Assembly (NCBI GenBank): GCA_035541035.1
Contig: DATLFO010000296.1
Coordinates: 1-27,295, forward strand
DNA: 27,295 nt
Source of the DNA: DASWHR01 sp035541035
GTDB lineage: Bacteria > Actinomycetota > AC-67
Reading direction: 5' to 3'
Shown here: positions 7,595 to 15,541 of the stretch, in pieces
Numbering within the stretch: position 1 is the first letter of the stretch
Layout of the letters: every line of letters starts with the position of its first letter
Notes under the pieces: model-generated
What the model was told of the DNA's origin: nothing
The model's input: only the letters and a program-made list of their open reading frames with translations
Database searches by the model: none
Program-made: the position numbers and the translations under genes

Positions 7595-8910
7595 GGCAGC
7601 ACCCGATTCGGCCAGCCGGGCAACCGGTAGGTCGCGTCGAGCAGAACGGGGGCGCTACGCAGCAGCGCCGCGTCGAATCCCGGATGGATCGTATGGGCGA
7701 GGATCAGATCGTAGGTTTCGGGCTGCAGCACCGCGACCGAACGCATCTTCACGCCGAGCGCGTCGGTGAAGACCGGCACCATCGGGTCGTGATACTCCAC
7801 GATGGCTCCCCGTGATCGCAGCGACGCGATGATCTCGCCGGCCGGGGACTCTCGCACATCTTCGACGCCCGGCTTGTAGGCGACACCGGCGACGAGCACG
7901 CGTGCGTCGCGAAGGCCCGTCCCGCGATCCGAGAGCACGTCCCGGATGCGGGTCACGATGGCGGCGGGCCGTTCGGCGATCGAAGCCATGGTCCGGTCCA
8001 GCAGCGGCATCGGCGTTCTGCGCGCCTGCATCTGCCACTGCAGGTACCGAGGATCGCACGGGATGCAGTGCCCGCCGACCCCAGGGCCGGGCGTGAAGCG
8101 CATGAATCCGTAGGGCTTCGTGGCTGCCGCGTCGATGACCTCGTCGATGCGCACGCCCAGCGCCGACGCGGCCCCGGCCATCTCGTTGGCGAATGCGATG
8201 TTGATCGCCCGGAACGTGTTCTCGTAGAGCTTGGTCATCTCGGCGGCCTCGGGCGAGGAGACAATGTGGATGTGGGGTGCGATCGCGCCGATCATCCGGG
8301 CGGCGCGCTCGGCGCATTCCGCCGTCGCGCCTCCCACCACGCGCGGAACCGCGTCCTGCGGAAAGCGTCCGTTGCCGGGATCGACCCGCTCGGGTGAGAA
8401 CGCGAGAAAGACGTCCCGGCCTGCGTCCAGCCCTTCGTTCGCCAGCGGCTCGATGAGCAGCTCGCGCGTGGTCCCGACATACGAGGTCGAGGTCAGGACG
8501 ATCGTCTGTCCCGGCGAGGCGTTGCGCACGACCGTCGCGCACGCGCGCTTGAGCGGCTCCAGGTCCGGAACCATGTGTTCGTCCACGGGAGTGGGCACGC
8601 ACACGATCACGGTGCCGGCGCAGCGAAGGAGCGTGGGGTCGGCGGTCAGACGAAACGACGGATCGGAAAGCGCCCGGGCGAGCCGGGACCGGTCGCCGTC
8701 GAGCAGGTCCACCTCGCCGGTCCGGATGCGGCGGAGGCGAGGTTCGCTGGTGTCGATGCCGATGACGCCACGGCCGCGGCCTGCATAGGCGAGCGCGGTC
8801 GGCAAACCCACGTATCCGAGGCCCACGATCGCCACGATGTTGGCGTCGACGTGGGCGGCGGCCGCCGGATGCGTGGCGGCGTTGAACAGCATTCGAGACT
8901 CGACTCGCAC
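7591..8910 (-). CDS. UDP-N-acetylhexosamine / UDP-glucose 6-dehydrogenase family (nucleotide-sugar dehydrogenase)
   Basis: The family oxidises C6 of a UDP-sugar to the uronic acid with two NAD+. The 439-residue protein has the NAD-binding GLGYVGLPTA (30-39), TSTSYVGTT, the block FSPERVDPGNGRF (171-183), KLYENTFRAINIAFANEMA, and GPGVGGHCIPCDP with the catalytic Cys282, then the C-terminal domain with AGVAYKPGVEDVRESP. SPERxDPGN and the GHCIPCDP context are typical of enzymes acting on N-acetylated sugars (WbpA/TviB/WecC type) rather than plain UDP-glucose dehydrogenase, which usually has PEFLREG. The GTG at 8910 follows a GGGGGGAT ribosome site. It is first in the operon and should supply the following glycosyltransferase. 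Confidence 0.92.
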   Translation of the reverse strand: MRVESRMLFNAATHPAAAAHVDANIVAIVGLGYVGLPTALAYAGRGRGVIGIDTSEPRLRRIRTGEVDLLDGDRSRLARALSDPSFRLTADPTLLRCAGTVIVCVPTPVDEHMVPDLEPLKRACATVVRNASPGQTIVLTSTSYVGTTRELLIEPLANEGLDAGRDVFLAFSPERVDPGNGRFPQDAVPRVVGGATAECAERAARMIGAIAPHIHIVSSPEAAEMTKLYENTFRAINIAFANEMAGAASALGVRIDEVIDAAATKPYGFMRFTPGPGVGGHCIPCDPRYLQWQMQARRTPMPLLDRTMASIAERPAAIVTRIRDVLSDRGTGLRDARVLVAGVAYKPGVEDVRESPAGEIIASLRSRGAIVEYHDPMVPVFTDALGVKMRSVAVLQPETYDLILAHTIHPGFDAALLRSAPVLLDATYRLPGWPNRVLP

Positions 8911-8924
8911 GAAGATCCCCCCTG

Positions 8925-8963
8925 GTTCAGGTGTGTCAGGAACACCATCGGTCGGAGTTCAGG
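8925..8963 (-). promoter_or_regulatory. Repeats in the leader of the sugar operon
   Basis: On the minus strand the region upstream of the dehydrogenase start has CCTGAAC twice (8957-8963 and 8925-8931, 32 bases apart), with CCTGAC (8935-8940) between them. The repeats share one orientation and lie between an AT-rich patch (about 8966-8995) and the ribosome site. A regulator site is possible; chance is not excluded. Confidence 0.3.
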
Positions 8964-8980
8964 CTGAGTTAAGAGCCTCG

Positions 8981-9028
8981 CCAAAAATTCGAAAAGGCGC
9001 CCAGGGTGGAAAGCCCCAGCAGCGCGCC
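8981..9028 (-). terminator. Probable terminator of the nadE-CBS unit
   Basis: Read on the minus strand, GGCGC (9028-9024) pairs with GCGCC (9000-8996), and an inner G-run/C-run stem lies between. The outer stem is followed at once by TTTTCGAATTTTT. The stem is imperfect, but the T-tract is the only good one near a gene end in this window. It starts 12 bases past the CBS gene stop. The AT-rich part may also serve the promoter of the next operon. Confidence 0.45.
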
Positions 9029-9039
9029 CGAGGTCCGTT

Positions 9040-9408
9040 TTATCCGGCGAGCGCGCGCGCGATGTCGCGCATCGAGACCATGCCGACCGGCTGGTCGCCG
9101 TCGCAGATGGGAAGGTGCCGGAAGCCGCCGTCGACCATCAGTTGCAGCGCTTCCTTGACCGAGGTCCCGGGCGTGGCGGTGCCGGGCTTCCTCGTCATCC
9201 ATTCCGCGACCGGACGCACCGGGGCGTCGTGGGCGTTGGACATCGCGCGTACGACGTCGCGTTCGGTCACGATGCCGACGAGCCGCCCCTCGTCGATCAC
9301 CATCGCGCTGCCGACGCCCCGCTCGCCCATGAGTGTGCTCGCCTCGGCGAGGGTGGCCTCCGGATCGACCGTGCACAGGTCGGTGCTCATCAGCTCGTCC
9401 ACCTTCAT
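9040..9408 (-). CDS. Protein of two CBS domains
   Basis: The 122-residue protein consists only of a pair of CBS repeats (a Bateman module), about 1-58 and 65-122. The first has MSTDLCTVDPEATLAEA and GRLVGIVTERDVVRAM; the second has MTRKPGTATPGTSVKEAL, FRHLPICDGDQPVGMVSMRDI. Such modules bind adenine nucleotides such as AMP, ATP or NAD(H) and act as energy sensors. The ATG at 9408 overlaps the nadE stop in ATGA (9405-9408), so translation is probably coupled. The pairing suggests it senses adenylate state in connection with NAD synthesis. That is inference, as stand-alone CBS pairs have many partners. Confidence 0.9.
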   Translation of the reverse strand: MKVDELMSTDLCTVDPEATLAEASTLMGERGVGSAMVIDEGRLVGIVTERDVVRAMSNAHDAPVRPVAEWMTRKPGTATPGTSVKEALQLMVDGGFRHLPICDGDQPVGMVSMRDIARALAG

Positions 9409-11147
9409 CGAGGGTCCTTTCCCCGTCCCGGCTTGCGCCCGGGAATCTTCATCGCCCATTCGCGATAGCCGTTGGTGATCGGCAGGCGCCGGTCCCGTCC
9501 GAAGGCGCGCGCCGTGATCTTGATGCCGGGAGGAGCTTGGCGCCGCTTGTACTCGGCCGTATCGACCATGCGCGCAACGCGCCCGACGGTTGGCTCGTCG
9601 AATCCGGCTTTCGCGATCTCGTCCAAGCCCGCGTCTCGCTCCACGTAGGCTTCGAGGATCGGGTCGAGCTCGTCGTAGGGAGGCAGCGAATCGGTGTCGA
9701 GCTGACCTTCGTGCAGCTCGGCCGTCGGCGGCTTGACGATCACGCTCTCCGGGATCGCCGCCGGGCCGCGCTCGTTGCGCCAGCGGCAGAGCGTGTAAAC
9801 GAGCGTCTTGGGCACGTCCTTGATCACCGCGAACCCGCCGGCCATGTCGCCGTACAGGGTCGCGTAGCCCGTCGCCATCTCGCTCTTGTTCCCGGTCGTG
9901 AGGACGATCGCGCCGGTGGCATTGGAGATTCCCATCAGCAGCGTGCCGCGAATACGCGCCTGCACGTTGTCGAGCGCCGCGCCCGGGAGTGGCTCGCCGA
10001 GCGCATCGAGCAGTGACGCCTCGTAGCCGGTCACCAGAGCGTCGATGGGAACGACGCGGAAGCCGATTCCCAGATTCGACGCGAGCTCCTTGGCATCTTC
10101 GATCGAGGCGGTGGAGGTGACGCGGGACGGCATCGACACGCCGAGCACGTTGCCCGCGCCGATCGCGTCCGCCGCGATCGCCGCCACCAGCGACGAATCG
10201 ATCCCGCCCGACAAGCCGATCACCGCTTGCGCGAACCCGTTCTTGCGCAGGTAGTCGCGTACCCCGAGCGTCAGCGCCGCGTAGACCTCCTCCTCGGGTC
10301 CCATCGGTTCGGGGATCGAACGGGGTGGCACGGCAGGGCGCTTGCGGCTCCGGGCGAGCGGCTTGGAGACGTCGGTGACCGGCGCCTTCGACGCCGTCTT
10401 TCGCGGCGCGGCCGGCAGGGACAGATCGCACACCACCAGGTCCTCGGCGAACTGGGCACCGCGCGCGAGCAGATGACCGTTCGGGTCGAACACGAGTGTC
10501 TCGCCGTCGAAGATCAGCTCGTCCTGACCGCCGACGGTTTGCAGATAGGCGAAGAAGATCCCGTTGTCGCGGGCCCGCTGGCGGAACAGGATGGTGCGTT
10601 CGAGGCCCTTGCCGCGGTGGTACGGAGAGGCGTTGACGTTCACCACCACCTCGGCGCCGGCACGGGCGAGCGAGCGCACCGGACCGTCGCCGGCCCAGGC
10701 GTCCTCGCAAATGCTGATCCCGATCTGCACGCCGCGAACGCGAAACAGCGGGAACGCCGAGCCGGCAACGAAGTAGCGCTTCTCGTCGAAGACGCCGTAA
10801 TTCGGCAGGCGGACCTTCCGGTAGACGCCGCGAACTTTGCCGCGTGCGAGCAGCGCTGCGGCGTTGTAGAGACCGCCGTCGTCGCGGTCCACGAAGCCGA
10901 CGATCGCCGCCGCGTCGCCCACGTCCTTGGCGAGGCGGGCTAGGACGGCGAGGTTCTCGTCCACGAACGAGCGCTTCAAAAGGAGGTCTTCCGGCGGATA
11001 GCCGGTCAGCGTCAGCTCGGGAAAGGCGACCAAGTCCGCGCCGGCGGCCTCGGCCTTGGCAAGCCAGGAACGGACCGCGAGCGCGTTGCCTCGCAGATCC
11101 CCGACCGTCGGGTTGATCTGCGCGAGCGCGAGCCGCAGTGTTCGCAT
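9405..11147 (-). CDS. nadE: Glutamine-dependent NAD+ synthetase
   Basis: The enzyme amidates deamido-NAD to NAD+ with ATP and glutamine, the last step of NAD synthesis. The 580-residue protein joins an N-terminal nitrilase-type glutaminase (1-250) to a C-terminal ATP pyrophosphatase synthetase (285-570). The glutaminase triad is visible as Glu44 (FPEL), Lys111 (YRKVRLPNYGVFDE) and Cys147 (ISICEDAW). The synthetase P-loop is LSGGIDSS (312-319), with TTGNKSEMATGYATLYGD further on. It is shorter than the roughly 680-residue mycobacterial enzyme and has the compact form seen in many other bacteria. A basic linker (250-275) joins the halves. The ATG at 11147 fits the family's start. It is divergent from glnA2 across a 62-base gap, and links glutamine use to NAD supply. 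Confidence 0.96.
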   Translation of the reverse strand: MRTLRLALAQINPTVGDLRGNALAVRSWLAKAEAAGADLVAFPELTLTGYPPEDLLLKRSFVDENLAVLARLAKDVGDAAAIVGFVDRDDGGLYNAAALLARGKVRGVYRKVRLPNYGVFDEKRYFVAGSAFPLFRVRGVQIGISICEDAWAGDGPVRSLARAGAEVVVNVNASPYHRGKGLERTILFRQRARDNGIFFAYLQTVGGQDELIFDGETLVFDPNGHLLARGAQFAEDLVVCDLSLPAAPRKTASKAPVTDVSKPLARSRKRPAVPPRSIPEPMGPEEEVYAALTLGVRDYLRKNGFAQAVIGLSGGIDSSLVAAIAADAIGAGNVLGVSMPSRVTSTASIEDAKELASNLGIGFRVVPIDALVTGYEASLLDALGEPLPGAALDNVQARIRGTLLMGISNATGAIVLTTGNKSEMATGYATLYGDMAGGFAVIKDVPKTLVYTLCRWRNERGPAAIPESVIVKPPTAELHEGQLDTDSLPPYDELDPILEAYVERDAGLDEIAKAGFDEPTVGRVARMVDTAEYKRRQAPPGIKITARAFGRDRRLPITNGYREWAMKIPGRKPGRGKDPR

Positions 11148-11159
11148 GACGTCCCGGAA

Positions 11160-11165
11160 AGCCTA
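11160..11165 (-). promoter_or_regulatory. Putative -10 box (TAGGCT) of nadE
   Basis: TAGGCT on the minus strand ends 12 bases before the nadE ATG at 11147, so the leader would be only about 5-6 bases. It lies back to back with the glnA2 box at 11197-11202, making a tight divergent promoter region. Confidence 0.45.
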
Positions 11166-11196
11166 GCATCCGCTCCTCGGCGTTCGGTAGGGCGGG

Positions 11197-11202
11197 TAGA
11201 CT
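11197..11202 (+). promoter_or_regulatory. Putative -10 box (TAGACT) for a leaderless glnA2 mRNA
   Basis: GGGTAGACT lies 7 bases before the ATG at 11210, with no ribosome site between. Transcription starting about 7-8 bases past the box would begin at the start codon. It matches the arrangement at 3438-3443. Confidence 0.5.
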
Positions 11203-11209
11203 GCTCGTC

Positions 11210-12541
11210 ATGGACGCCGCGCGCGAGCAGATCGACTACGTTCTTCGCACCGTCGAGGAACGCGACATTCGCTTCATCCGGCTGTGGTTCACCGACGTGC
11301 TGGGCTTTCTGAAGGCGTTCGCGATCACACCCGCCGAGCTGGAGGACGCGTTCGAGGAGGGCATGTCCTTCGACGGCAGCGCGATCGAGGGCTACGCGCG
11401 CGTCCAGGAGTCGGACATGCTGGCGCGCCCGGATCCGTCCACGTTCCAGGCGCTGCCGCAGGCCAAGGGCGACCTCGAGGCGCGGATGTTCTGCGACATC
11501 ACCACGCCCGACGGCGCGCCGTTCCCGGGCGATCCGCGCGCCGTGCTGCGCCGCAACCTCGAGCGCGCGAGCGCGAAGGGATTCACGTTCTACGTGCATC
11601 CCGAGATGGAGTTCTTCCTGTTCAAGGATTCCAAGACACCCGTGCCGCTCGACCAGGGCTCCTACTTCGATCTCACGCCGCTGGACTCCGCGCAGGATTT
11701 TCGGCGCCGCGCGATCCAGGCGCTCGAGGCGATGGGCATCAGCGTCGAGTACTCGCACCACGAGGTCGCGCCGTCGCAGCACGAGATCGATCTACGATTC
11801 GCCGACGCGCTCACGATGGCCGACAACATCATGACCTACCGGCTCGTGGTCAAAGAGGTCGCCCAGCAGATGGGCCTGCACGCGACCTTCATGCCCAAGC
11901 CGCTGCAAGGCGAGTGGGGGAGCGGCATGCACACCCACGTGTCGCTGTTCGAAGGCGATCGAAACGCGTTCTTCGATGCGCGCACCGCCGGTCATCTGTC
12001 GAAAGTCGGCCGCGCGTTCGTCGCCGGGGTTCTGCGTCACGCCCGCGAGATCACGGCCGTGACGAACCAGTGGGTCAACTCCTACAAGCGGCTCATCCCC
12101 GGCTACGAGGCTCCGGCCTACGTGTGCTGGAGCCGCCATCTGCGCGGCGCGCTCGTGCGGGTGCCGGGCGCGAAGCCGACCAAGGCTTCGAGCGCCCGCA
12201 TCGAGATTCGCTCGCCCGATCCGGCGTGCAACCCGTACCTGACCCTCAGCGTGATCCTGGCCGCCGGGCTGCGCGGCCTCGACGAAGGCTACGAGCTTGC
12301 CGATGAGGTCGTGGACGACGTGGACACGATGAGCGAGGAGGAGCGAGCCAAGCGCGGCATCGTGCCGCTGCCGCAAGATTTGAACGAGGCCGTCGACGAG
12401 CTCGAGCGCAGCGAGCTCGTCGCGGACGCCCTCGGCGAGCACGTCTTCGAGCAGTTCATCCGAAACAAGCGCGCCGAGTGGGACACGTTCAAAGCCTACG
12501 TCAGCCCCTACGAACGCGAACGCTACCTGCCGTTGCTGTAG
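11210..12541 (+). CDS. glnA2: Type I glutamine synthetase, GlnA2-like, without adenylylation site
   Basis: Glutamine synthetase condenses glutamate and ammonia using ATP; the active form is a dodecamer. This 443-residue protein has the N-terminal beta-grasp domain with FDGSAIEGYARVQESDM (54-70), metal ligands in PEMEFF (Glu132, Glu134), the ATP site around GSGMHTHVSLF, NSYKRLIPGYEAP and the C-terminal RIEIRSPDPACNPYL. The loop that carries the adenylylated Tyr in GlnA1 reads DVDTMSEEERAKRGI and has no Tyr, as in mycobacterial GlnA2. GlnE therefore cannot modify it there. It shows no gamma-glutamylpolyamine or other specialised feature I can identify. The adjacent glnE downstream repeats the mycobacterial order. 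The gene symbol rests on this similarity and context. Confidence 0.9.
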   Translation: MDAAREQIDYVLRTVEERDIRFIRLWFTDVLGFLKAFAITPAELEDAFEEGMSFDGSAIEGYARVQESDMLARPDPSTFQALPQAKGDLEARMFCDITTPDGAPFPGDPRAVLRRNLERASAKGFTFYVHPEMEFFLFKDSKTPVPLDQGSYFDLTPLDSAQDFRRRAIQALEAMGISVEYSHHEVAPSQHEIDLRFADALTMADNIMTYRLVVKEVAQQMGLHATFMPKPLQGEWGSGMHTHVSLFEGDRNAFFDARTAGHLSKVGRAFVAGVLRHAREITAVTNQWVNSYKRLIPGYEAPAYVCWSRHLRGALVRVPGAKPTKASSARIEIRSPDPACNPYLTLSVILAAGLRGLDEGYELADEVVDDVDTMSEEERAKRGIVPLPQDLNEAVDELERSELVADALGEHVFEQFIRNKRAEWDTFKAYVSPYERERYLPLL

Positions 12542-12570
12542 CCGCTCGGCGCGTCACTCGGGCCGCGGGG

Positions 12571-12576
12571 TAGGCT
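12571..12576 (+). promoter_or_regulatory. Putative -10 box (TAGGCT) of glnE
   Basis: GGTAGGCT lies 13 bases before the ATG at 12590 and only 1 base before the ATG at 12578. A start point about 7 bases downstream falls between the two, so if the box is used the ATG at 12590 must be the start codon. Confidence 0.4.
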
Positions 12577-12589
12577 CATGGTCGAACCG

Positions 12590-15511
12590 ATGGCCGAGCC
12601 CACGTCCCTCTCCGAGATGCACGCCGCGCTCGCGCGTGCCGGTTTCGCTCGTCCGGTAGACGCGGCCCGCCATCTCCAGTCGGTGGCGCTCGGCCCGAAG
12701 GGCATGGACCGGGTCGTCGCGGCGGCCGCCGACGCGCCCGACCCCGACTTGGCGATCGCGCAGATCTGTCGCTTCATCGCGATGACCGGCCGCGTGCCTT
12801 CGGCCGCCGTGCTCCAGCGGCTGGCCGCCGTTTTGGGTCTGTCCACGAGCCTCGGCGCCTTCCTCGCCCGGCATCCCGACGCCGCGGACATGCTCCGCGA
12901 GGATGCGCTCGCCGCGCCGCGCACCGTCGCCACGCTCCGGGCGCGGGCCCGCAAGCTCGTGGCCACCGACGACGATCCGCTCACGGCGCTTCGGTTGTTC
13001 AAGCGCCGCGAGTTGCTGCGCATCGCGGCCCGCGACCTCGCCGGCGGCGCCGCGGTCGAGGAGATCGCGGCGGAGCTGGCCGCGCTCGCCGAAGCGACGC
13101 TGCAAGGCGCGCTCGACGTGCTCGTAGCGCAGAACACGCCGCCGCCGGGCACGCGCTTCACGGTGATCGGCATGGGCAAGCTCGGCGGAAGCGAGCTCAA
13201 CTACGCGAGCGACATCGACGTCGTGTTCGTCTTCGACTCGCCCGACGAGGCCGAGGCCGGCCCCTGGGCCAACCGCATCGCCGAAGGGCTGATCAAGAAC
13301 CTCGCCGCGACGACCGAGGAGGGGCAGGCGTTCCGTGTCGACGCGAACCTCCGGCCGGAAGGGCGCGACGGCGCGCTGGCGCGATCGTTGACCGCGTTCA
13401 AGGCGTACTGGGAGCGCTGGGCCAAGCCGTGGGAGTTCCAGGCCCTCATCAAAGCGCGTCCCGTCGCCGGCGACGAGGTGCTCGGCGCCGAGTTCTGTGC
13501 CGCCGCCGCCGACGTCGTCTATCCGGAGCGGCTCGCGCCCGAAGCCGTGCGCGAGATCCGCGCGATGAAGGCCCGCGCCGAGCGCGTGATCGCGCAGCGG
13601 GGGCTGGGCAACCGCGAGATCAAGCGCGCGCCCGGCGGCATCCGCGACATCGAGTTCGCCGTGCAGCTGCTGCAGCTCGTGCACGGCCGCCGTGACGCGT
13701 CGCTGCGCGGGGGCGGTACGCTGCCCGGCCTGGCCGCGCTCTCACGCGGCGCGTACGTCGGCGACGACGACGCGGGCGAGCTCGCGTCCGCGTACGTGTT
13801 CCTTCGCCGCATCGAGCACCGGCTCCAGCTCGCGCAGGAGCGTCAGACGCATACCGTTCCCGAGGACGAGACGCGTCGGCGAACGCTTGCGCGCTCGATG
13901 GGCTTTCGGGACGGCGGCACCGAGACGGCGCTGGAGGCGTTCGATGCGGCGTGGCGGGACATCCAGGCCGTGGTGCGCCGCATCCACGAGAAGCTGTTCT
14001 ACCGGCCGCTGCTGGAGCGGTTCGCGCAGGCGCCGGCGCTCGCGCCGGACGCGGCGCAGGAGCGGCTCGAGGCGCTCGGCTTCCGCTCGCCCGGCCGGGC
14101 TCTGAAGTTCCTCGGCGACCTGACGGCCGGCTTGTCGCGGCGCTCGCAGCTGATGCGCACGCTTCTGCCGGTGATGCTCGACTGGATGAGCGACTCGCCG
14201 GATCCGGACCTGGCGGTGTCGAACTTCCGGGACGTCGCGCTCGCGCTCGGCGGCAACCCGGCGGCGCTCGCCGCGCTGCGCGACTCGCCGCCCGTCGTCG
14301 AGCTGCTCTGCCGCGTCCTCGGCACCTCCCGTCTGCTGGCCGAGCACCTGCTGCACACGCCCGAGCTGGTGCCCGCGCTCGCCGAGCAAAAGGCGCTCGC
14401 GCGCAAGGGCCGCGACAAGCTGATGCGCGAGGCGGCCGAGCACATCGAATGGCGCGGCGATCCCGACGCCCGCGATGCGGCCGTGCGCCGCTTCAAGCGC
14501 CGCGAGATGCTTCGCATCGCCTGCCGCGACCTCGCCGGCGGCGTCAGCCCCGACGACATCGGCCGCGAGCTGTCGCACCTGGCCGAGGCGGCGCTCGAAG
14601 CCGCGCTCGGGTCGCTCCACGAAGAGCATCCGCCCCCCGCCGGGGCGCGCTTCGCGGTGATCGGCATGGGCAAGCTGGGCGGTGAGGAACTCAACTACGC
14701 GAGCGACATCGACGTCATGTTCGTCTACGACGCGCCCGACGAGAAGGGCGCGCACAAGTGGGCGACGATGCTCGCCGAAGGGCTGCTCCAGCGGCTCGCG
14801 GCCACGACCGAGGAGGGGCAGGCGTTCCCGGTGGATGCGCAGCTTCGCCCCGAGGGCAAGGACGGTCCGCTCGCGCGCTCGCTCACCGCCTACCGCGCCT
14901 ACTACGAGCGTTGGGCCAAGACCTGGGAGTTCCAGGCGCTCGTCAAAGCCCGGCCGGTTGCCGGCGACCCGATGCTCGGCCAGCAGTTCGTCGATCTGAT
15001 CCGTCCGTTCGTGTATCCCGAGCGGCTCGCGCCCGAGAAGGTGCGCGACATCCGGTCGATGAAGGCCCGCATCGAGCGCGAACGGCTCGGCCCGCGCCAA
15101 GACCCCGCGACGCAGATGAAGGTCGGGCGGGGCGGCACCATCGACATCGAGTTCACCGTGCAGCTGCTCCAGCTCATGCACGGCGCGCATCATCCGAGCA
15201 TCCGGGTGCAAGGCACCGTGCCGGCGATCTCCGCGGCCGCCGAGCGCCAACTGCTGACCATCGAGCAGGCGAAGTGGCTTCTGGAGGCATATCGGTTCGT
15301 CAACCGCACCCGCAACACCCTCTACCTGATCCGCGGACGCGCGATGGACGCGCTGCCGGCCAAGCCGGAGGAGGCCGAGGTGCTCGCTCGCGCGCTCGGC
15401 TACCCCGGGCCGGGCGCCCGCGTGCAGTTCGGCGAGGACTACCGCCGGGTCACGCGGCGCGCGCGACAGGTTTGCGAGGACGTCTTCTACGGAAAAAGGC
15501 CAACCCGATGA
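12590..15511 (+). CDS. glnE: Bifunctional glutamine synthetase adenylyltransferase / adenylyl-removing enzyme
   Basis: GlnE adds AMP to a Tyr of glutamine synthetase to switch it off and removes it by phosphorolysis. The 973-residue protein has two nucleotidyltransferase domains, with GMGKLGGSELNYASDIDV at about 194 and GMGKLGGEELNYASDIDV at about 692, each with the GG and DxD catalytic residues. Each is followed by a helical domain with IRDIEFAVQLLQLVHG or TIDIEFTVQLLQLMHG. The two halves are strikingly alike: by hand count 81 of 106 aligned residues are identical without gaps (194-299 against 692-797). An ATG 12 bases upstream (12578) is possible, but a promoter-like TAGGCT ends 1 base before it. 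The target is presumably GlnA1, encoded at 17999-19414. No PII gene is in view. Confidence 0.95.
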   Translation: MAEPTSLSEMHAALARAGFARPVDAARHLQSVALGPKGMDRVVAAAADAPDPDLAIAQICRFIAMTGRVPSAAVLQRLAAVLGLSTSLGAFLARHPDAADMLREDALAAPRTVATLRARARKLVATDDDPLTALRLFKRRELLRIAARDLAGGAAVEEIAAELAALAEATLQGALDVLVAQNTPPPGTRFTVIGMGKLGGSELNYASDIDVVFVFDSPDEAEAGPWANRIAEGLIKNLAATTEEGQAFRVDANLRPEGRDGALARSLTAFKAYWERWAKPWEFQALIKARPVAGDEVLGAEFCAAAADVVYPERLAPEAVREIRAMKARAERVIAQRGLGNREIKRAPGGIRDIEFAVQLLQLVHGRRDASLRGGGTLPGLAALSRGAYVGDDDAGELASAYVFLRRIEHRLQLAQERQTHTVPEDETRRRTLARSMGFRDGGTETALEAFDAAWRDIQAVVRRIHEKLFYRPLLERFAQAPALAPDAAQERLEALGFRSPGRALKFLGDLTAGLSRRSQLMRTLLPVMLDWMSDSPDPDLAVSNFRDVALALGGNPAALAALRDSPPVVELLCRVLGTSRLLAEHLLHTPELVPALAEQKALARKGRDKLMREAAEHIEWRGDPDARDAAVRRFKRREMLRIACRDLAGGVSPDDIGRELSHLAEAALEAALGSLHEEHPPPAGARFAVIGMGKLGGEELNYASDIDVMFVYDAPDEKGAHKWATMLAEGLLQRLAATTEEGQAFPVDAQLRPEGKDGPLARSLTAYRAYYERWAKTWEFQALVKARPVAGDPMLGQQFVDLIRPFVYPERLAPEKVRDIRSMKARIERERLGPRQDPATQMKVGRGGTIDIEFTVQLLQLMHGAHHPSIRVQGTVPAISAAAERQLLTIEQAKWLLEAYRFVNRTRNTLYLIRGRAMDALPAKPEEAEVLARALGYPGPGARVQFGEDYRRVTRRARQVCEDVFYGKRPTR

Positions 15512-15541
15512 CTCGCAGAAAAACGACCTGAAGGAGAGACC

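Noticed and set aside
15508..15531. A seven-codon ORF (MTRRKTT) whose ATG overlaps the glnE stop
   Set aside because: It could couple translation to the hydrolase gene, but it is too short to judge and the hydrolase has its own good ribosome site.
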